A DNA stretch of 64,000 nucleotides. Origin: Heterohyrax brucei (lineage: Eukaryota; Chordata; Mammalia; Hyracoidea; Procaviidae). The stretch covers positions 151,327,701-151,391,700 of the forward strand of contig CM053140.1 in NCBI GenBank assembly GCA_028571685.1. The letters run 5' to 3'. Of the stretch, positions 21,672-32,682 are shown one piece after another. Both the position numbers and the translations under genes were made by a program. Position 1 is the first letter of the stretch; every line of letters begins with the position of its first letter. Below the pieces are notes generated by a model. That model made no database searches. It worked only from the letters and a program-made list of their open reading frames with translations, and was not told the DNA's origin.

Positions 21672-22303
21672 AAAGCATGTCTTATATTATTGTGCTTCAC
21701 TTTACTGAGCTTCACAGATACTACACTTTCAATAAATTGAAAGTTTTTGGCAACTCTGTATCAAGCAAATCTATTAGTGCCATTTTTCCAGCAGCATGTG
21801 TCCACTTCATGTCCCTGTGTCACATTTTGACAATTCTCATGGTATTTCAAACTTTTCATTATTATATCTGTTATGGTGATCTGCAGTCAATAATCTTTGA
21901 TGTTACTATTCTAGTTGTTTGGGGGTGCTGTGCACTGTGCCCATGTAAGATGGCAAAATTAATTGCTACATATTTTGTGTGTTCTGACTATTCCACTGAC
22001 TCTGTCTCCTCTGACCTCCTTATTCTCTGAGACAAGACACTATTGAAATTAGGCCAACTAATAACCTTACAATGGCCCCTAAGAATTCAAGTGAAGGGAA
22101 GAGTTGCACATCTCTCACTTAAAATCAAAAGCCAAAAGTGATTAGGTTTAGTGACGTTAAGTATGTCCAACAGCCAAGAGAGGCTGATGTCTAGTCTTCT
22201 TGCATTAAACAGTTATCCGAATTGTGAATTCAAAGGGAAAGTACTTAAAGGAGTTTAGAAGCGCCACTTTGGCAAAAACATGAATATGAAAATAAAGTGA
22301 GTT

Positions 22304-22974
22304 TTTTCTCTCTCTCTGTTTCGTTGTGCTTTGAATGAAGGTTTACAGATCAAATTAATTTCTCATGAAACAATACGTATACTGTTTTGTCATATTTGTT
22401 GACACCCTTTAGCATACCAGTGCTCTCAGTCTTGGGTTTCCTATTGATGTTTCTCCAGCTTTCCTGTTGTTTTGTAAAGTAGAGGGTCAGCAAATAAGGG
22501 GAAGACCCTCAGCAAAGTGGACTGACACTGTGGTTGCAACAGCGGGCTTGAGCATAAAAACGAGTACGGTCATGGTGCGGGACTGGGCAGTGTTTCATTC
22601 TGTTGTGCAGAGAGTTGCTATGGTCTGGAACTTACTCAATGGCACCTGAAAACAAGAGCTTTTCCTTGCCTGCCCTCTCATCCTTGTTACTTGGCTGGTG
22701 TGCCCATTTACTCCTGTATACACGGATAAACTACCTGTATTATTGTTTGACTGAAGGCTGAACTTCAGGAGTGATTTCAGTACTGAGACGAAGGGGTGTC
22801 CAGGGGCCATACTCTCAGTGTTTTCTGCATTCTCTGTCAGATCAGCAAGTCTGATCCTTATCATGAGTTAAAATTTTGTTCTACATTTTTCTTCAGCTCT
22901 GTCTGGGACTCTATTTTAATCCCTGTTAGAGTAGTCAGTGACAATAGCTAGACACTATCTAGTTGTGCTTAACT
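22304..22974 (-). mobile_element. Minus-strand retroposon 3' end (probable L1 subfamily) inside Tigger1
   Basis: Begins with a T/C-rich block (GTTTTTTCTCTCTCTCTG), as expected for an antisense A-rich tail, then GCTTTGAATGAAGGTTTACAG. A related copy is at 47470-47861. Its far end (AGTGACAATAGCTAGACACT ATCTAG) echoes the antisense L1 3' UTR (GGTGGCCAGACACCATCTGA at 9238), so I infer the 3' UTR of another L1 subfamily, 5'-truncated. It is split by an RTE 3' end at 22477-22655. Confidence 0.6.
22477..22655 (+). mobile_element. RTE 3' end, sense, 5'-truncated
   Basis: About 180 bp from TAAAGTAGAGGGTCAGC to TCAATGGCACCTGAAAACAA. It includes GGAAGACCCTCAGCAAAGTGG and GGACTGGGCAGTGTTTCATT, matching the RTE 3' end at 63230-63412 and the antisense copies at 2588 and 31503. 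It is the innermost of three nested insertions. Confidence 0.85.
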
Positions 22975-24705
22975 TGAAACAGTTTTATTGCTGATAGAGA
23001 AAAAGTTTCAGTGGTCTGGATAGAAGATCAAACCAGCCACAGTATTCCCTTAAACCACAGCCTAATAGAGAGAAAGGTCCTAACTCTCTTCAGTTCTATG
23101 AAGCATCAGAGAGATGAGGAAAATGCAGAAGAAAAGTGTGAAGCTAGCTGAGGTTAGTTCATGTAGTTTCATCCATCACATGAAAGTGCCAGGTGAAGCA
23201 GCAAGTACTGACATAGAGGCTAGAGCAAGTTTTTCAGGACATTTAGCTAAGACAATTAATGAAGATTGCCACACTAAACAACAGATTTTCAATGTAAATG
23301 CAACAGCATTCTTTTGGAAGAAGATGTCATCTAGTATTTTTATGGAGAAAGGAAAATCAACACCTGGCTTCAGAACTTTGAAGGATAGGCTCAGTCTCTT
23401 GCTAGGGGCTAGGACCACTGGTGGCTTCAAGTTCGAGCCAGTCATCATTTACCATTATCAAAATCCTTGCGCCCTTAAGAATCGCGTTAAATCTATTTTG
23501 CCTGTGTTCTATAAGCAAAGTAACAAAGCCCATACAATACTGAGACTTACTGCTTGGAAAAAAATAAGAAGATTTCTTTGAATTTATTACTGCTCATTGT
23601 ACCTGGTCACCCAAGAGCTCTAATGAGAATGCACAAGAAGGTTAATGTTTTCATACCTTCTAACACAACATCCATTGTGCAGCCCATGGATCAAGGAGTA
23701 ATTTAAACCTCTAAGTGTTATTATTTAAGAAATACATTTTGTAAGGCTACAACTGCCAAAATAGTGATTCTTTTGATGGAGCTAATAAAGTACATTGAAA
23801 ACTTTCTATAAAGGATTCACCATTCTAAACATCAGTAAGAACACTCATGATTCAAGGGAAAAGGTCAGGATATGAACATTGAAAGGAGCTTGGAAGAAAT
23901 TGATTCCAACCGTTATGGATGCCTTTGAGCTGTTTAAGACTTTTGTGGAGGAAGTAACTGCAGATGTGGTGGATATACCAGAACTGAAATTAGGAATAGG
24001 GCCTGAAGATGTCACTGAAATACTATAATCTTGTGAGAAAACTTTAGCAGATGAAGAGTTGCTTCTTATGGGTGAGAAAGAAAATAGTTTCTTGAGATGG
24101 AATCTTCTCTTTTTGAAGATGCTATGAACATTGTTTAAATAACAACAAAATAGTTATAATATTTCATAAACTGAGTTGATAAAACAGAGGATGAGTTTCT
24201 AAGGATTGACTTCAATTTTGATAGAAGTTTTATCGCTTGTAAAATTTATCAAGCAACATCTCATACCACAGATAAATGTTTCCTGAAAGCGAGAGTAACT
24301 GATAGGACAAACTTCATTATTGTCTTATTTTAAGCAGCTACCACAGCCACTCTAACCTTTAGCAACCACCAGCTGGATCAGTCAGCAGCCTTCACTGTCA
24401 GTACAAGACATTCCACCAACAAAAATATTACGATTCACTGAAGACTTAGATAATGTTTATCTAAGCAAAATACATATACATATATATATTAGCAAAAAGA
24501 TAATTTAAAGTAAGATATGTGTATTATTTTTTCAGACATAGTGCTACTGCACACTTAACAGACTACAGTGTGGTACAAGCATAATTTTTATATGCACTGG
24601 AAAATAAAACAAAAATTATGTGACGTACTTTATTGTGATAGCTGCTTTATTGTGGTGGTCTGAAACTGAACCAGCAATATCTCTGAGCTACACTTGTATA
24701 TTTAA

Positions 24706-25477
24706 AGATGGCATGGTGACAGTGTCTGACATCTTCTAACTTCACAATGAGCATGGAGAATCAAAGGTAACAGCCCAAAGCTGCTTCTTATTAGGCAAAG
24801 GTCAGACTTGCATCCTCTCTCTAACCTTTTTACTAATTGTGACACCAAACATCTATCCGATGGCACTCTCTATGTTCCTGCTGAATTTGACAGCTTGTTG
24901 TAACTGTCCCTCAAAATTCATGGACTAAACTCAATTAAAGAACTTATTAGGGAAGTAGCAGGTTATAGTTCATGTTCAGAAACAGATCAGACAACAGCTC
25001 CTTGATCACTGATAACTTGTTACTTTCTGCCAGCAGGCTCTGATGGACTCTTCCTGGATACACGTTACAACTCTAGCTCAGTGGGTTGGCAGGCCCCATC
25101 ATAGCCATTTTGCGCAAGTCTTCTTTCCTCTGATATCTGGCACTTCAATTTTGCTACTATTGTACTTCAGTGTCTCACTGACTTCCACCTTACAGCTTCT
25201 CTCTCTCTCCCCATGACTCTCTTTAAGCCTGCTTGGATAGCAAAACTAAACAATGCTGTTAGCATTATATACATCTTATTTGCATGACCCCACCTCCACA
25301 GTGTTCCATGCACCTTATTTGAATTATTAAAAAACTGTCCTATTCCGTTGGTGGGTCACAAGCACCTAAATTGCATGATTCCACATAATGACAATTGCAA
25401 GACCATGACAAGAAAGGCTATATAAATGTAATCTGTTATACTTTAAAATGTTTAAAAATTTTACAGTTTTTAAGTCT
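24706..25477. other. Unassigned; possible old LTR
   Basis: No gene. The block 25010-25330 (CTAGCTCAGTGGGTTGGCAG, TTTGCATGACCCCACCTCC) looks like a decayed antisense LTR to me, but I cannot name a family or find both ends. Confidence 0.3.
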
Positions 25478-26030
25478 ACAAGGTCTGACAATCAGTCTGG
25501 AAACCTAATTGTTCTAAGTGCTACATAGCTCATTGCTGGGTATTACAATAATCACCTTTGAAGTACTCCTCTTAGGAAGCTATGCACTGACACCAGTGCC
25601 TAGTCTACCATTCAAAACAATTTTAGAACTCTTTCTGGAACAGCCGTTGCACACAGTGGCAAGGTGGCAAATTTGCAAACTTAATCGCAAAGCTGTCTGG
25701 GAGGGAGTTTTTAGCCAGTAAACAAATAACTATGTTGCAACATCTGGCCTACTTACGCAAACTGGCCCCCACTGACTTTTTTCTTCACTCAAAAATGAAG
25801 GAAATCTTAAAAGGAGGACATTTTGATGACATTCAGGACATCAAGAGTAATATGACAAGAGCTCTGATGGCCATTCCAGAAAAACAGATCCCAAATTTCT
25901 TTGAAGGGTTGACTAGGTGCTGGCATTGGTGCATAGCTTCCCAAGGGGAGTACGTCAAAGGTGACCTTAGTGAGATTAAGCAAGGAGGTATGCAGCACTT
26001 AGAACAATTAAGTTGGCTGACTTAGTCATC
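25478..26030. mobile_element. Foldback mariner-derived element, copy 2
   Basis: The short left arm (25478-25640) is antisense and the long right arm (about 25690-26030) is sense. The sense arm translates as FLASKQITMLQHLAYLRKLA then PTDFFLHSKMKEILKGGHFD, a mariner transposase C-terminus with the third catalytic Asp at 25774-25776. Ends show inverted GTGCTAC / CAATTAAG motifs. Reverse-complemented, its centre (GTTTACTGGCTAAAAACTCC, then GATTAAGTTTGCAAATTTGC) aligns with copy 1 at about 449-530. No N-terminal half, so non-autonomous. Confidence 0.68.
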
Positions 26031-26131
26031 ATTTATCCATTCGGTCAGTAATGCTATTCAGAGGACATAGTTTTATTTCAAAATGACTATCTATCTAGGC
26101 TACTTGGACTGCATAAATTCCATAATCAGAG

Positions 26132-26165
26132 GCCAAGCCAAGTGCCTTCGAGTCGGATCCATCTG
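26132..26165 (-). mobile_element. Ultrashort AfroSINE/RTE tail-like fragment
   Basis: GCCAAGCCAAGTGCCTTCGA followed by GTCGGATCC resembles the fragments at 85-126 and 40223-40263. A 9-bp inverted repeat (CCATAATCA 26120-26128, TGATTATGG 26178-26186) surrounds it. No clear direct duplication. Confidence 0.4.
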
Positions 26166-26689
26166 CAAAGTCAAAAGTGATTATGGAGAGTATAGATTTT
26201 GCATTACCTTTGCATTACTCTTACCCTAAGACTTTGGTCTTGTCCTAAGTTTCTGGAAAATAGTCTCTAAAGCCTTGGAATTTTCCTAATGTTTTAAATG
26301 TCTTCATAGAGACTGTGGATCAACCTAACAGGTTGCATTAGTAGGTGTTTCTTAGGTGAGGCCTGCTTCAGTTAGAAGGACCCGCCTCATGATACTACCT
26401 CATAATGATTATTTAATGATATGTGGCAAGCATCCTCAAAGAAAGCTCTGGACACTGAGTTCCATGTACTTCATGACTGATAAAAGACATATGGTGTATT
26501 TAGGGTGATGTATCTCTTTTGGAACATTGGAGAACACTTCCAGATCACATTTTGTGTGTCTTCTTTGTGCTGATCCTGATTTATACTTTCTATACTGAAG
26601 TGCCACGTCTGGCACCCCAGTGACCAGCACTGGGAAAAGCTCATGTCCAAGGGAAACAGGAAAGGGGATTGGAAATTTCCTTCACACAT
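26166..26689. other. No feature recognised
   Basis: About 520 bp with short frames only and no repeat that I can name. Confidence 0.4.
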
Positions 26690-27120
26690 GAAACACATAA
26701 CTCACACACACAAAAAACATCATCCAAGACAAAGTTGGGGCCAGGTGGGACCATGACCTCTGATGGACAACCCTGGACCCCGATCCTCTTTCACAAACTT
26801 TATTTATAGGCTTAAAAAGTAGGAAGACAACAGGGCAGTACATAGCCAAAAATGGTCATGACCTTTGTTACAGAGCTCACGGAAGTTGTCTTCAAACACA
26901 GGACAAGAACATGCAAATAGTTTCAACTGAAGCTATCATCCTGCAAACAGTTTCAAGGAAATAATTCTAGCTTTGGGCTTATTATTTTACAAATAGCTTG
27001 GCCTGGGCTAATATCCTGCAAACAATTTCAAGGAAATAGTTTCAAGGCGTCAAGTGGAGAAGTACAAAACACGACGAGAGGGAGGGGAGCAAGGGGGCTA
27101 GGACACAGCAGCTCCCAGCC
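26690..27120 (-). mobile_element. Probable LTR, antisense
   Basis: Read on the minus strand, it has a long U3-like region, then GCCTATAAATAAAGTTTGTG at about 26798-26817 (AATAAA polyadenylation signal), then an R/U5-like GGATCGGGGTCCAGGG block. Within it a unit of about 77 bp is repeated twice (ATCCTGCAAACA at about 26937 and 27014, each followed by TTTCAAGGAAATA). Repeated units are common in retroviral LTR enhancers. No internal retroviral sequence is seen. Confidence 0.42.
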
Positions 27121-29350
27121 TGCAGCACTGAAGCTGTAATCATATAGTGTTTCCTGTGAGTTCTACGAGTTGTTCTAGCAAATATACAAACCCAAGGTAT
27201 ACACGTGGAGGCTGAAGACTCCTAAGCATAAGGATAGAGCCCTGATGGGGTTATGTGAAAAATGGCAAAAATGTATTTAGGAGGTCAGTAGTGAGGGGCT
27301 CTGTATCCCCCTTCCCTACCTTGTGACTGGTATGTGAGATATTATGCAAACTGTGACACTCCAGAGTACTGTCCTTTAACTTATGACATCTGACTTAGCT
27401 TCGGGTGGTAAGGAAGGGAGATGGAAGTGCTAAGTGTGCAGCTGTTGTCCCAATAAAAATGTCAGAGATGGAGCAATGTTTTCTGACGTTTTCTACAGAG
27501 AGAGCCGGACTGTATAAATAGTTACTGAAGAAATTTTATTCTTGGTATCTCCAAATGAGGGCACATAGAATAGGAATGGAATATAAGTAAATCAAGCAGA
27601 GGTTGGATTGTATGACACTGCTCTTCCAAATTAGTGATACCGTAAAGGGAAAACTATGAAAGCAAAGTAAAATGACGATCTCAGGTAGACTAGTTCTACC
27701 TTTAAGGAAAATCTGTAAAGAAATTTTGTGAGACAAATGAGTGGTCTGATGCGGACATAAGGAGTTAATATGCCTGCATTTTGGGAGTTTCAGTTTACTG
27801 CAGATCTGTTCATTTTCACCCAAACTTTGACTACATCTGTACCAAAAAATCAGTCCTGAACCACTTGCCTCTCCTCTTCTTCTTCTGGCCTCGGTAATTA
27901 TTACAAAAACTACAGACCTCAGAACAGGAAAGCAGAGGCTCATTCTTACTGTGAGTTTTATAAAATGATGGTAGCTTGCTCTTTGGCCTTCTCCACCTTC
28001 CTTTACCAGAACATGGAAATCCCAGTTCTCTAAGTAATAGTGGTAAGGGGGACTCTGAAGGAAATCTACATTATGTATCTGATTTTGAGTTTGAGGGGTC
28101 ATGCAAAAATAAATTAGACACTGTAACAGCAATTTTCAGTCCTCCATATGCCAAAGGAATAAATAAATATTGAGATTATCAGGCACTGGGATGAAGAATG
28201 CCACCACTGAAAAAATCCAAATGCTTTTACAGGGGAAACAAGTCAGTTATTTGTTTGTATTTCCTACCTGAAAAATGTAGTAATTTGAGGGACCAATAAT
28301 GAATGTTTGAGTTTCCTAGCTTTAAAGCACTTCTACACTGTTTTCATTAATTCTGATTTGCTATTTCTTGGTTTCCACACTTACGGTATTATTCAGAATG
28401 ACTGCGGTTTATAGCACTTACATCTAAAAAACGTAATTTATTTTATCTTCCCCCAAACTTAAGTACTTAACATAAAACCACATTTGGGTTACCTGAGCCA
28501 GAATATCATTAAAATTTATATTTGGAGAAAAAGAAAAGCACACATAAAATAGTAATTGAGACCTACTCTGAACACTTGTAAAAGGCTAAATAACATTTTA
28601 TCTCCTTTCGCTGCTATTCCTTTCTCCCTACAAATAATAAAATTCTACTTTCCTTATGCTGGGAGTAAACCTTAAGCAAGTCACAAGTTACCACCCCACC
28701 CCCAAGTTTTATTAAAATAGTGAAAATTAGAGAATATTGTGAAAGTGACTTTTAGTGGTAAGATTTTCTTTCTTTCTTTTTTTTTCCCCCTTTTGTTAGA
28801 CAAATCTCTCGTTTTGGGTGAGTAAAAAAATGTTAAACTCTTAAATCTAACTGACGTGTCCCATGTTTCAAACAGAGTGAGATCTGCTTGGGATAAGACA
28901 GACACTGGCAGTTGAGGATTCTATGACAATTTTGACTTCTCTATTCATTGATATCTCATCTGAGGCTCTTTCATGACAGTCATGAAGAGGTCATTCTTTG
29001 AAAAGACTTATTTTCTGATGTTTAGATCCTCTCCAGAGCCACATGTTTATGTTAAACTTGCAGAGTATAATAAAAAGTACGTTATACGGATAAATAATTT
29101 CCCTGGAAAATTCAACAATCCCATTGTCTAATGTATAGTATTTTAAAATTCTTTGTTCAAATGGGTATATTTCTTTTATTTCTTCCTTTTTTTCCTCTGG
29201 TAAAGATTCTCCTAGATCAAATATATCACACCTCTAAAAGTCTTTCATAATATAAGATGACTACAAGTTTCATATTCCTGTTTCTTAAATTTTGTGCTTA
29301 GTTTATCTGTTTTACAGGCTAAATTCTAAGGAGGAATGATGACAATTTTT
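27121..29350. other. Single-copy-looking DNA, no gene seen
   Basis: No known repeat family or coding signature. A 198-codon open frame on the minus strand (27536-28132) has no recognisable domain and a leucine/serine/cysteine-rich, chance-like composition. A pyrimidine tract lies at 28769-28793. Confidence 0.45.
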
Positions 29351-29449
29351 ATTTCCAAACATCAAAGCAACTTATGTAAATATATTTCCAAACATCAAAA
29401 CAAATTATGTAAAAATATTTCTAAACATCAAAACGAATTATGTAAAATG
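29351..29449. repeat. Minisatellite, 3 units of 33 bp
   Basis: Units start at 29351, 29384 and 29417 with ATTTC(C/T)AAACATCAAA and end with TTATGTAAA. Substitutions separate the units, so it is not very recent. Confidence 0.9.
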
Positions 29450-29579
29450 TTTGTTTGACAGCTTACAAAAATCGTATTTACTCCTTAGGACAACACATTG
29501 GATTTTAATGATTCATGTCTAAGGTTTGGGATTTAGAAACCTGAGTATCTTGATATTTGGTCAGTAACCAAATAGACAA

Positions 29580-29900
29580 TCATTTATACATTTGTTAGTT
29601 TAACAATACTTGACACACAGTTAGACATCATGCTATGTACAAGTTTACAGTGATGTCGAAAAAACAAGGAAGCGAGCAATCAATCAACAACATATCCCAT
29701 ATTTTATCGAAGGCTTATTTTGAAATGGAGAGTAAGGGAGTGTCTGTTTGAAGAAGTGACATTCTGGTTGATCCTAATCAATGATAAGCTGGGTAAATTA
29801 CAAAGGAAATGGGGTGAATTCCATATAGAAAATAGAGACTATGTGAAGCTTCTAAGAATTTCCTGAAGAATGGGGGGTCTTTTGCCTTAGGGAATAAATT
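29580..29900 (+). mobile_element. Ancient mammalian interspersed repeat, family not named
   Basis: ACTTGACACACAGTTAGACATCATGC near 29608 and GAGTGTCTGTTTGAAGAAGT GACATT near 29738 resemble a common very old mammalian repeat (consensus phrases like 'tgtgccaggcactgttctaggc' and 'gaggaggtgacatttgagct'). Heavily decayed. Confidence 0.35.
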
Positions 29901-30095
29901 CGTGAAAGAATCCGTGAAAGTTTTCTTCTTAATTTCTTCAGATGTCATCTCAAGTATCTTAAGTACTTCAGGCAATTTTATTAGCAACTGAAGACTATGA
30001 TCCCATACATAAATATATATATACTGTTTTTTTCTATAGCAAATTCACCTTCCTACCCTGTGTAACAGTTAATAACATTGTGTTACTATTGTACC

Positions 30096-30246
30096 TCTGG
30101 AAACCCTAGTAGCATAGTGGTTATGAGTTCAACTGTTATTCGAAGGTTGGCAGCTCAAATTTAGCAGGCCCTTCTTGGAAACTCTACGTGGCAGTTCTAC
30201 TACGTCCTGTGGGGTCACTATGAGTCAGAAATGATTTGATGCCAAT
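30096..30246 (+). mobile_element. AfroSINE, sense
   Basis: Head GGAAACCCTAGTAGCATAGTGG with an A-box-like stretch, GAAGGTTGGCAGCTCAAATT in place of the B box, core GGAAACTCTACGTGGCAGTT, and 3' end CACTATGAGTCAGAAATGAT followed by a GTGTGTGT tail. Nearly complete. Confidence 0.85.
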
Positions 30247-31502
30247 TTGTGCATATGTGTGTGTGTTTTATCTCTTGAGTGTAGCTAACATCCTATAGAA
30301 TACTAATTCATTATACAATATTATTGAGTTATTTTGACCTTAATTATTTATGTTTTTTAACTTAATTCTTATAGTTTGTAGAAACTGTCAATCAAAGAAG
30401 CCAAGATATTAAACACTTTTAAGGAAGTTTTAGGTCTTCCATATTTTTACCAAAAGTCAGCATTTTGTAAGAAACATGTCTAACAATTTTTAAATCTTTT
30501 TTTTTCTCTTTAACAACAGCATGCAGGCAATAGTGACTCCATAGTGATTGCTACTACCAGATCACTCAGAGTAAAGTAATGATAAGGAAAATATTTTTCC
30601 ATGAAGATTAGTCCAGATAAAGAAAAAATATAATGTGTTGTTTCTAAAGCACAGATGCAATTTTTTTCACACCTCTCTCACTGGTGCTTTGTTTGTGGAG
30701 TATGACAAAAATGATGTTCTATGACTTTCAAGCATGATTTGTAAAAATCATCTAACTACTGTGCTATTCCCTTAAATATCTGTTTTTGGAGCTCTGAGCC
30801 ACTGGTAAGAACTCCATGTAGCTTAAATTTTCCATGCTGTTTAAGAATGTTCTTTAAAGCTCAAGACAGCCTCAACTGATTCATGCCCCGGTGCCTCACA
30901 CGTGAGTGAAGAAAACTCCAGAAAATTTTAATTCTCAAACAGCTGAATCACATTTGCTATTCAGATATTTATAGCAGTGGACCTAGTTATTGTAGAGTAG
31001 AGACAAGTCAAAGTCATTTCTCCTTCTTGGAATTTCTCACTCATAGAATCATGAGCACTATAAAGTTATTATTTTTCTATGTCACTAAATTTTGGAGAAT
31101 TTATTTTACTGCGATAGATAACTGGAGTAATGAGAGAAAAGCCTGATCTCTTGTTCACTACTGAGTTTCTGACCAATATATAACACTGAATGAGTGCAGT
31201 TTGTTATATTGGATTGTGGTATCAATTTTACTTTCAGCTGTGCTAATTGTTTTATTACACCTATTTTAGCCTCAGTTTCTTCGTTAGTAAAAGGAGACCT
31301 CTGAACCAGATGCTTTTGGAACACTGAAATCACAAAATACTATGATTTGAATGGGTCTAAAGTCAGGTATCAAAAACTTTTTTTAATGGATACAACATAC
31401 CTTTAAAAATATTCACCTCTGCCATTCAGAACTTGTTCTTACAAAAGTTAATCACCATCATTTGCAGTTGGTAGAGACTCAAAGGCAGGCAGAGGAGTAG
31501 GC
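30247..31502. other. No feature recognised
   Basis: About 1.25 kb of AT-rich DNA without a repeat or gene that I can support. Confidence 0.45.
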
Positions 31503-32682
31503 AAGTTTTGTTGTTGCTGTTAGGTGATGGCCAAGTCAGCTCTAACTCATAACAACCCTATGTGCAACAGAACAAAATGCTGCCTGGTCCTGTGCCATCC
31601 TCACAATCTTTGTTATGCTTAAACACATCTTTGCAGCCACTGGGTGAAACCATTTCATTGAGAGTGCTCCTGTTTTGCACTGACCCTCTGCTATACCAAG
31701 GATGATACCCCTTTCCAGAGGCTGACCCCTCCTGATAACGTGCCCCAAAGTGTATGAGACACAGCCTCATTGTCCTTGCTTCTAAGGAGTGCTCTGGTTA
31801 TACTTCTTCTAAGACAGATTTGTTTGTTATTTTGACAGTCCGTGTTATCTTCAATATTCCTTGCCAGCACCACAATTCAAAGACATCACTGCTTCAGTCT
31901 TCCTTATTCATCATCTAGCTTTCACACGCATACAAGGAAATTGAAAATATCATGGCTTGGGTCAGGAGAACCTTAGTTTTCAAGGTGATACCTCTTTTTG
32001 GCACTTTAAATAAATCTTTTGCAGCACATTTGTCCAATGCAACACATCTTTTGATTTCTTGACTGCTGCTTCCATGGGTATTTATTGTGCATCCGAGTAA
32101 AATGAAGTTGCTGACAACTTCAATCTTTTCTCCATTTCTCATTATGTCCCTTATGAGCCCAACTGTGAGGAACTTTGTTTTCTTTATCCTAAATTATAAT
32201 CCACGCTGAAGGCTATAGCATTTGATCTTTATCAGTAAGTGTTTCAAGTTCTCTTCACTTTCAGCAACCAAGGTTATATCATCTGCATAATGCAGGTTGT
32301 TAAAGAGTCTTCTCCAAACACTAATGCCATGTTCTTCATCACATAGTCCAACTTCTCAGATTCTTTGTTCAGCGTTATTTGCTCAGATTGAATAGGTATG
32401 GTAAAGTACACCTTTCCTGACCTTAAATCATGCCATAATCCCTTGGTCCATTCTAACGACTCCCTCTTCCTCTATGTACAGGTCTCACGAGCACAATTAA
32501 GTGTTCTGGGATTGCTGTTTTGTCAATGTTATCCATAATTTGTTGTGATTCACACTGCCCAGTACCTTTGCATAATCAATAAAATACAAGTAATAATCTT
32601 TTTGGGATTATTTGCTTTCAGCCAGAAGCCATCTGACATCAGCAGTAATACCCATGGTCCCATGTCCTCTTCTGAATTCTAC
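31503..32682 (-). mobile_element. RTE (RTE1_LA type), 3' part with RT, antisense
   Basis: Starts with the antisense 3' end (GTTGTTGCTGTTAGGTGATGGCC). The minus strand encodes the post-RT region at 31915-32142 (NGEKIEVVSNFILLGCTIN) and the RT motif LHYADDI at about 32280-32300, here with both aspartates. Stops and frameshifts break the frame. At 32682 it jumps to an inverted 5' end. About 1.5 kb of middle sequence, including most of the endonuclease, is absent. Confidence 0.85.

Larger units (their letters stand above)
22072..24455 (+). pseudogene. Tigger1-like (pogo family) transposase pseudogene
   Basis: Cut-and-paste transposase with an N-terminal DNA-binding region and a DDD-type catalytic domain. 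ATG at 22072 (MAPKNSSEGKSCTSLT, then a stop). The largest open part, 23114-23581, holds QQIFNVNATAFFWKKM, where the family has Asp at the position occupied by the second Asn; the first catalytic residue is lost. Near 23600 a 6-bp deletion removes the Asp-Asn before PGHP, so the second catalytic Asp is gone as well. The QPMDQGVI block survives near 23680. Many stops follow. Dead. Confidence 0.85.
21672..24705 (+). mobile_element. Tigger1-like DNA transposon, split by nested insertions
   Basis: Two segments, 21672-22303 and about 22975-24705, read as one Tigger1-like pogo transposon in sense. The left part starts at TTGTGCTTCACTTTACTGAGC; the right end retains the terminal inverted repeat region (GCTTTATTGTGGTGGTCTGA ... 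CAATATCTCTGAGCTACACT, 24640-24695). The left terminal inverted repeat is not recognisable. Between the halves sits a minus-strand retroposon (22304-22974), itself holding an RTE 3' end. The transposon predates both. Confidence 0.88.

Noticed and set aside
24706..25477. Definite LTR call
   Set aside because: Only a general LTR-like impression; no ends, polyadenylation signal or second copy in the window.
27536..28132. 198-codon open frame on the minus strand, the longest outside known transposons
   Set aside because: No domain, no recognisable motif, chance-like composition, and no splice or promoter context supporting a gene.
29351..29449. CRISPR-like array
   Set aside because: Head-to-tail units with no spacers in a mammalian genome; an ordinary minisatellite.
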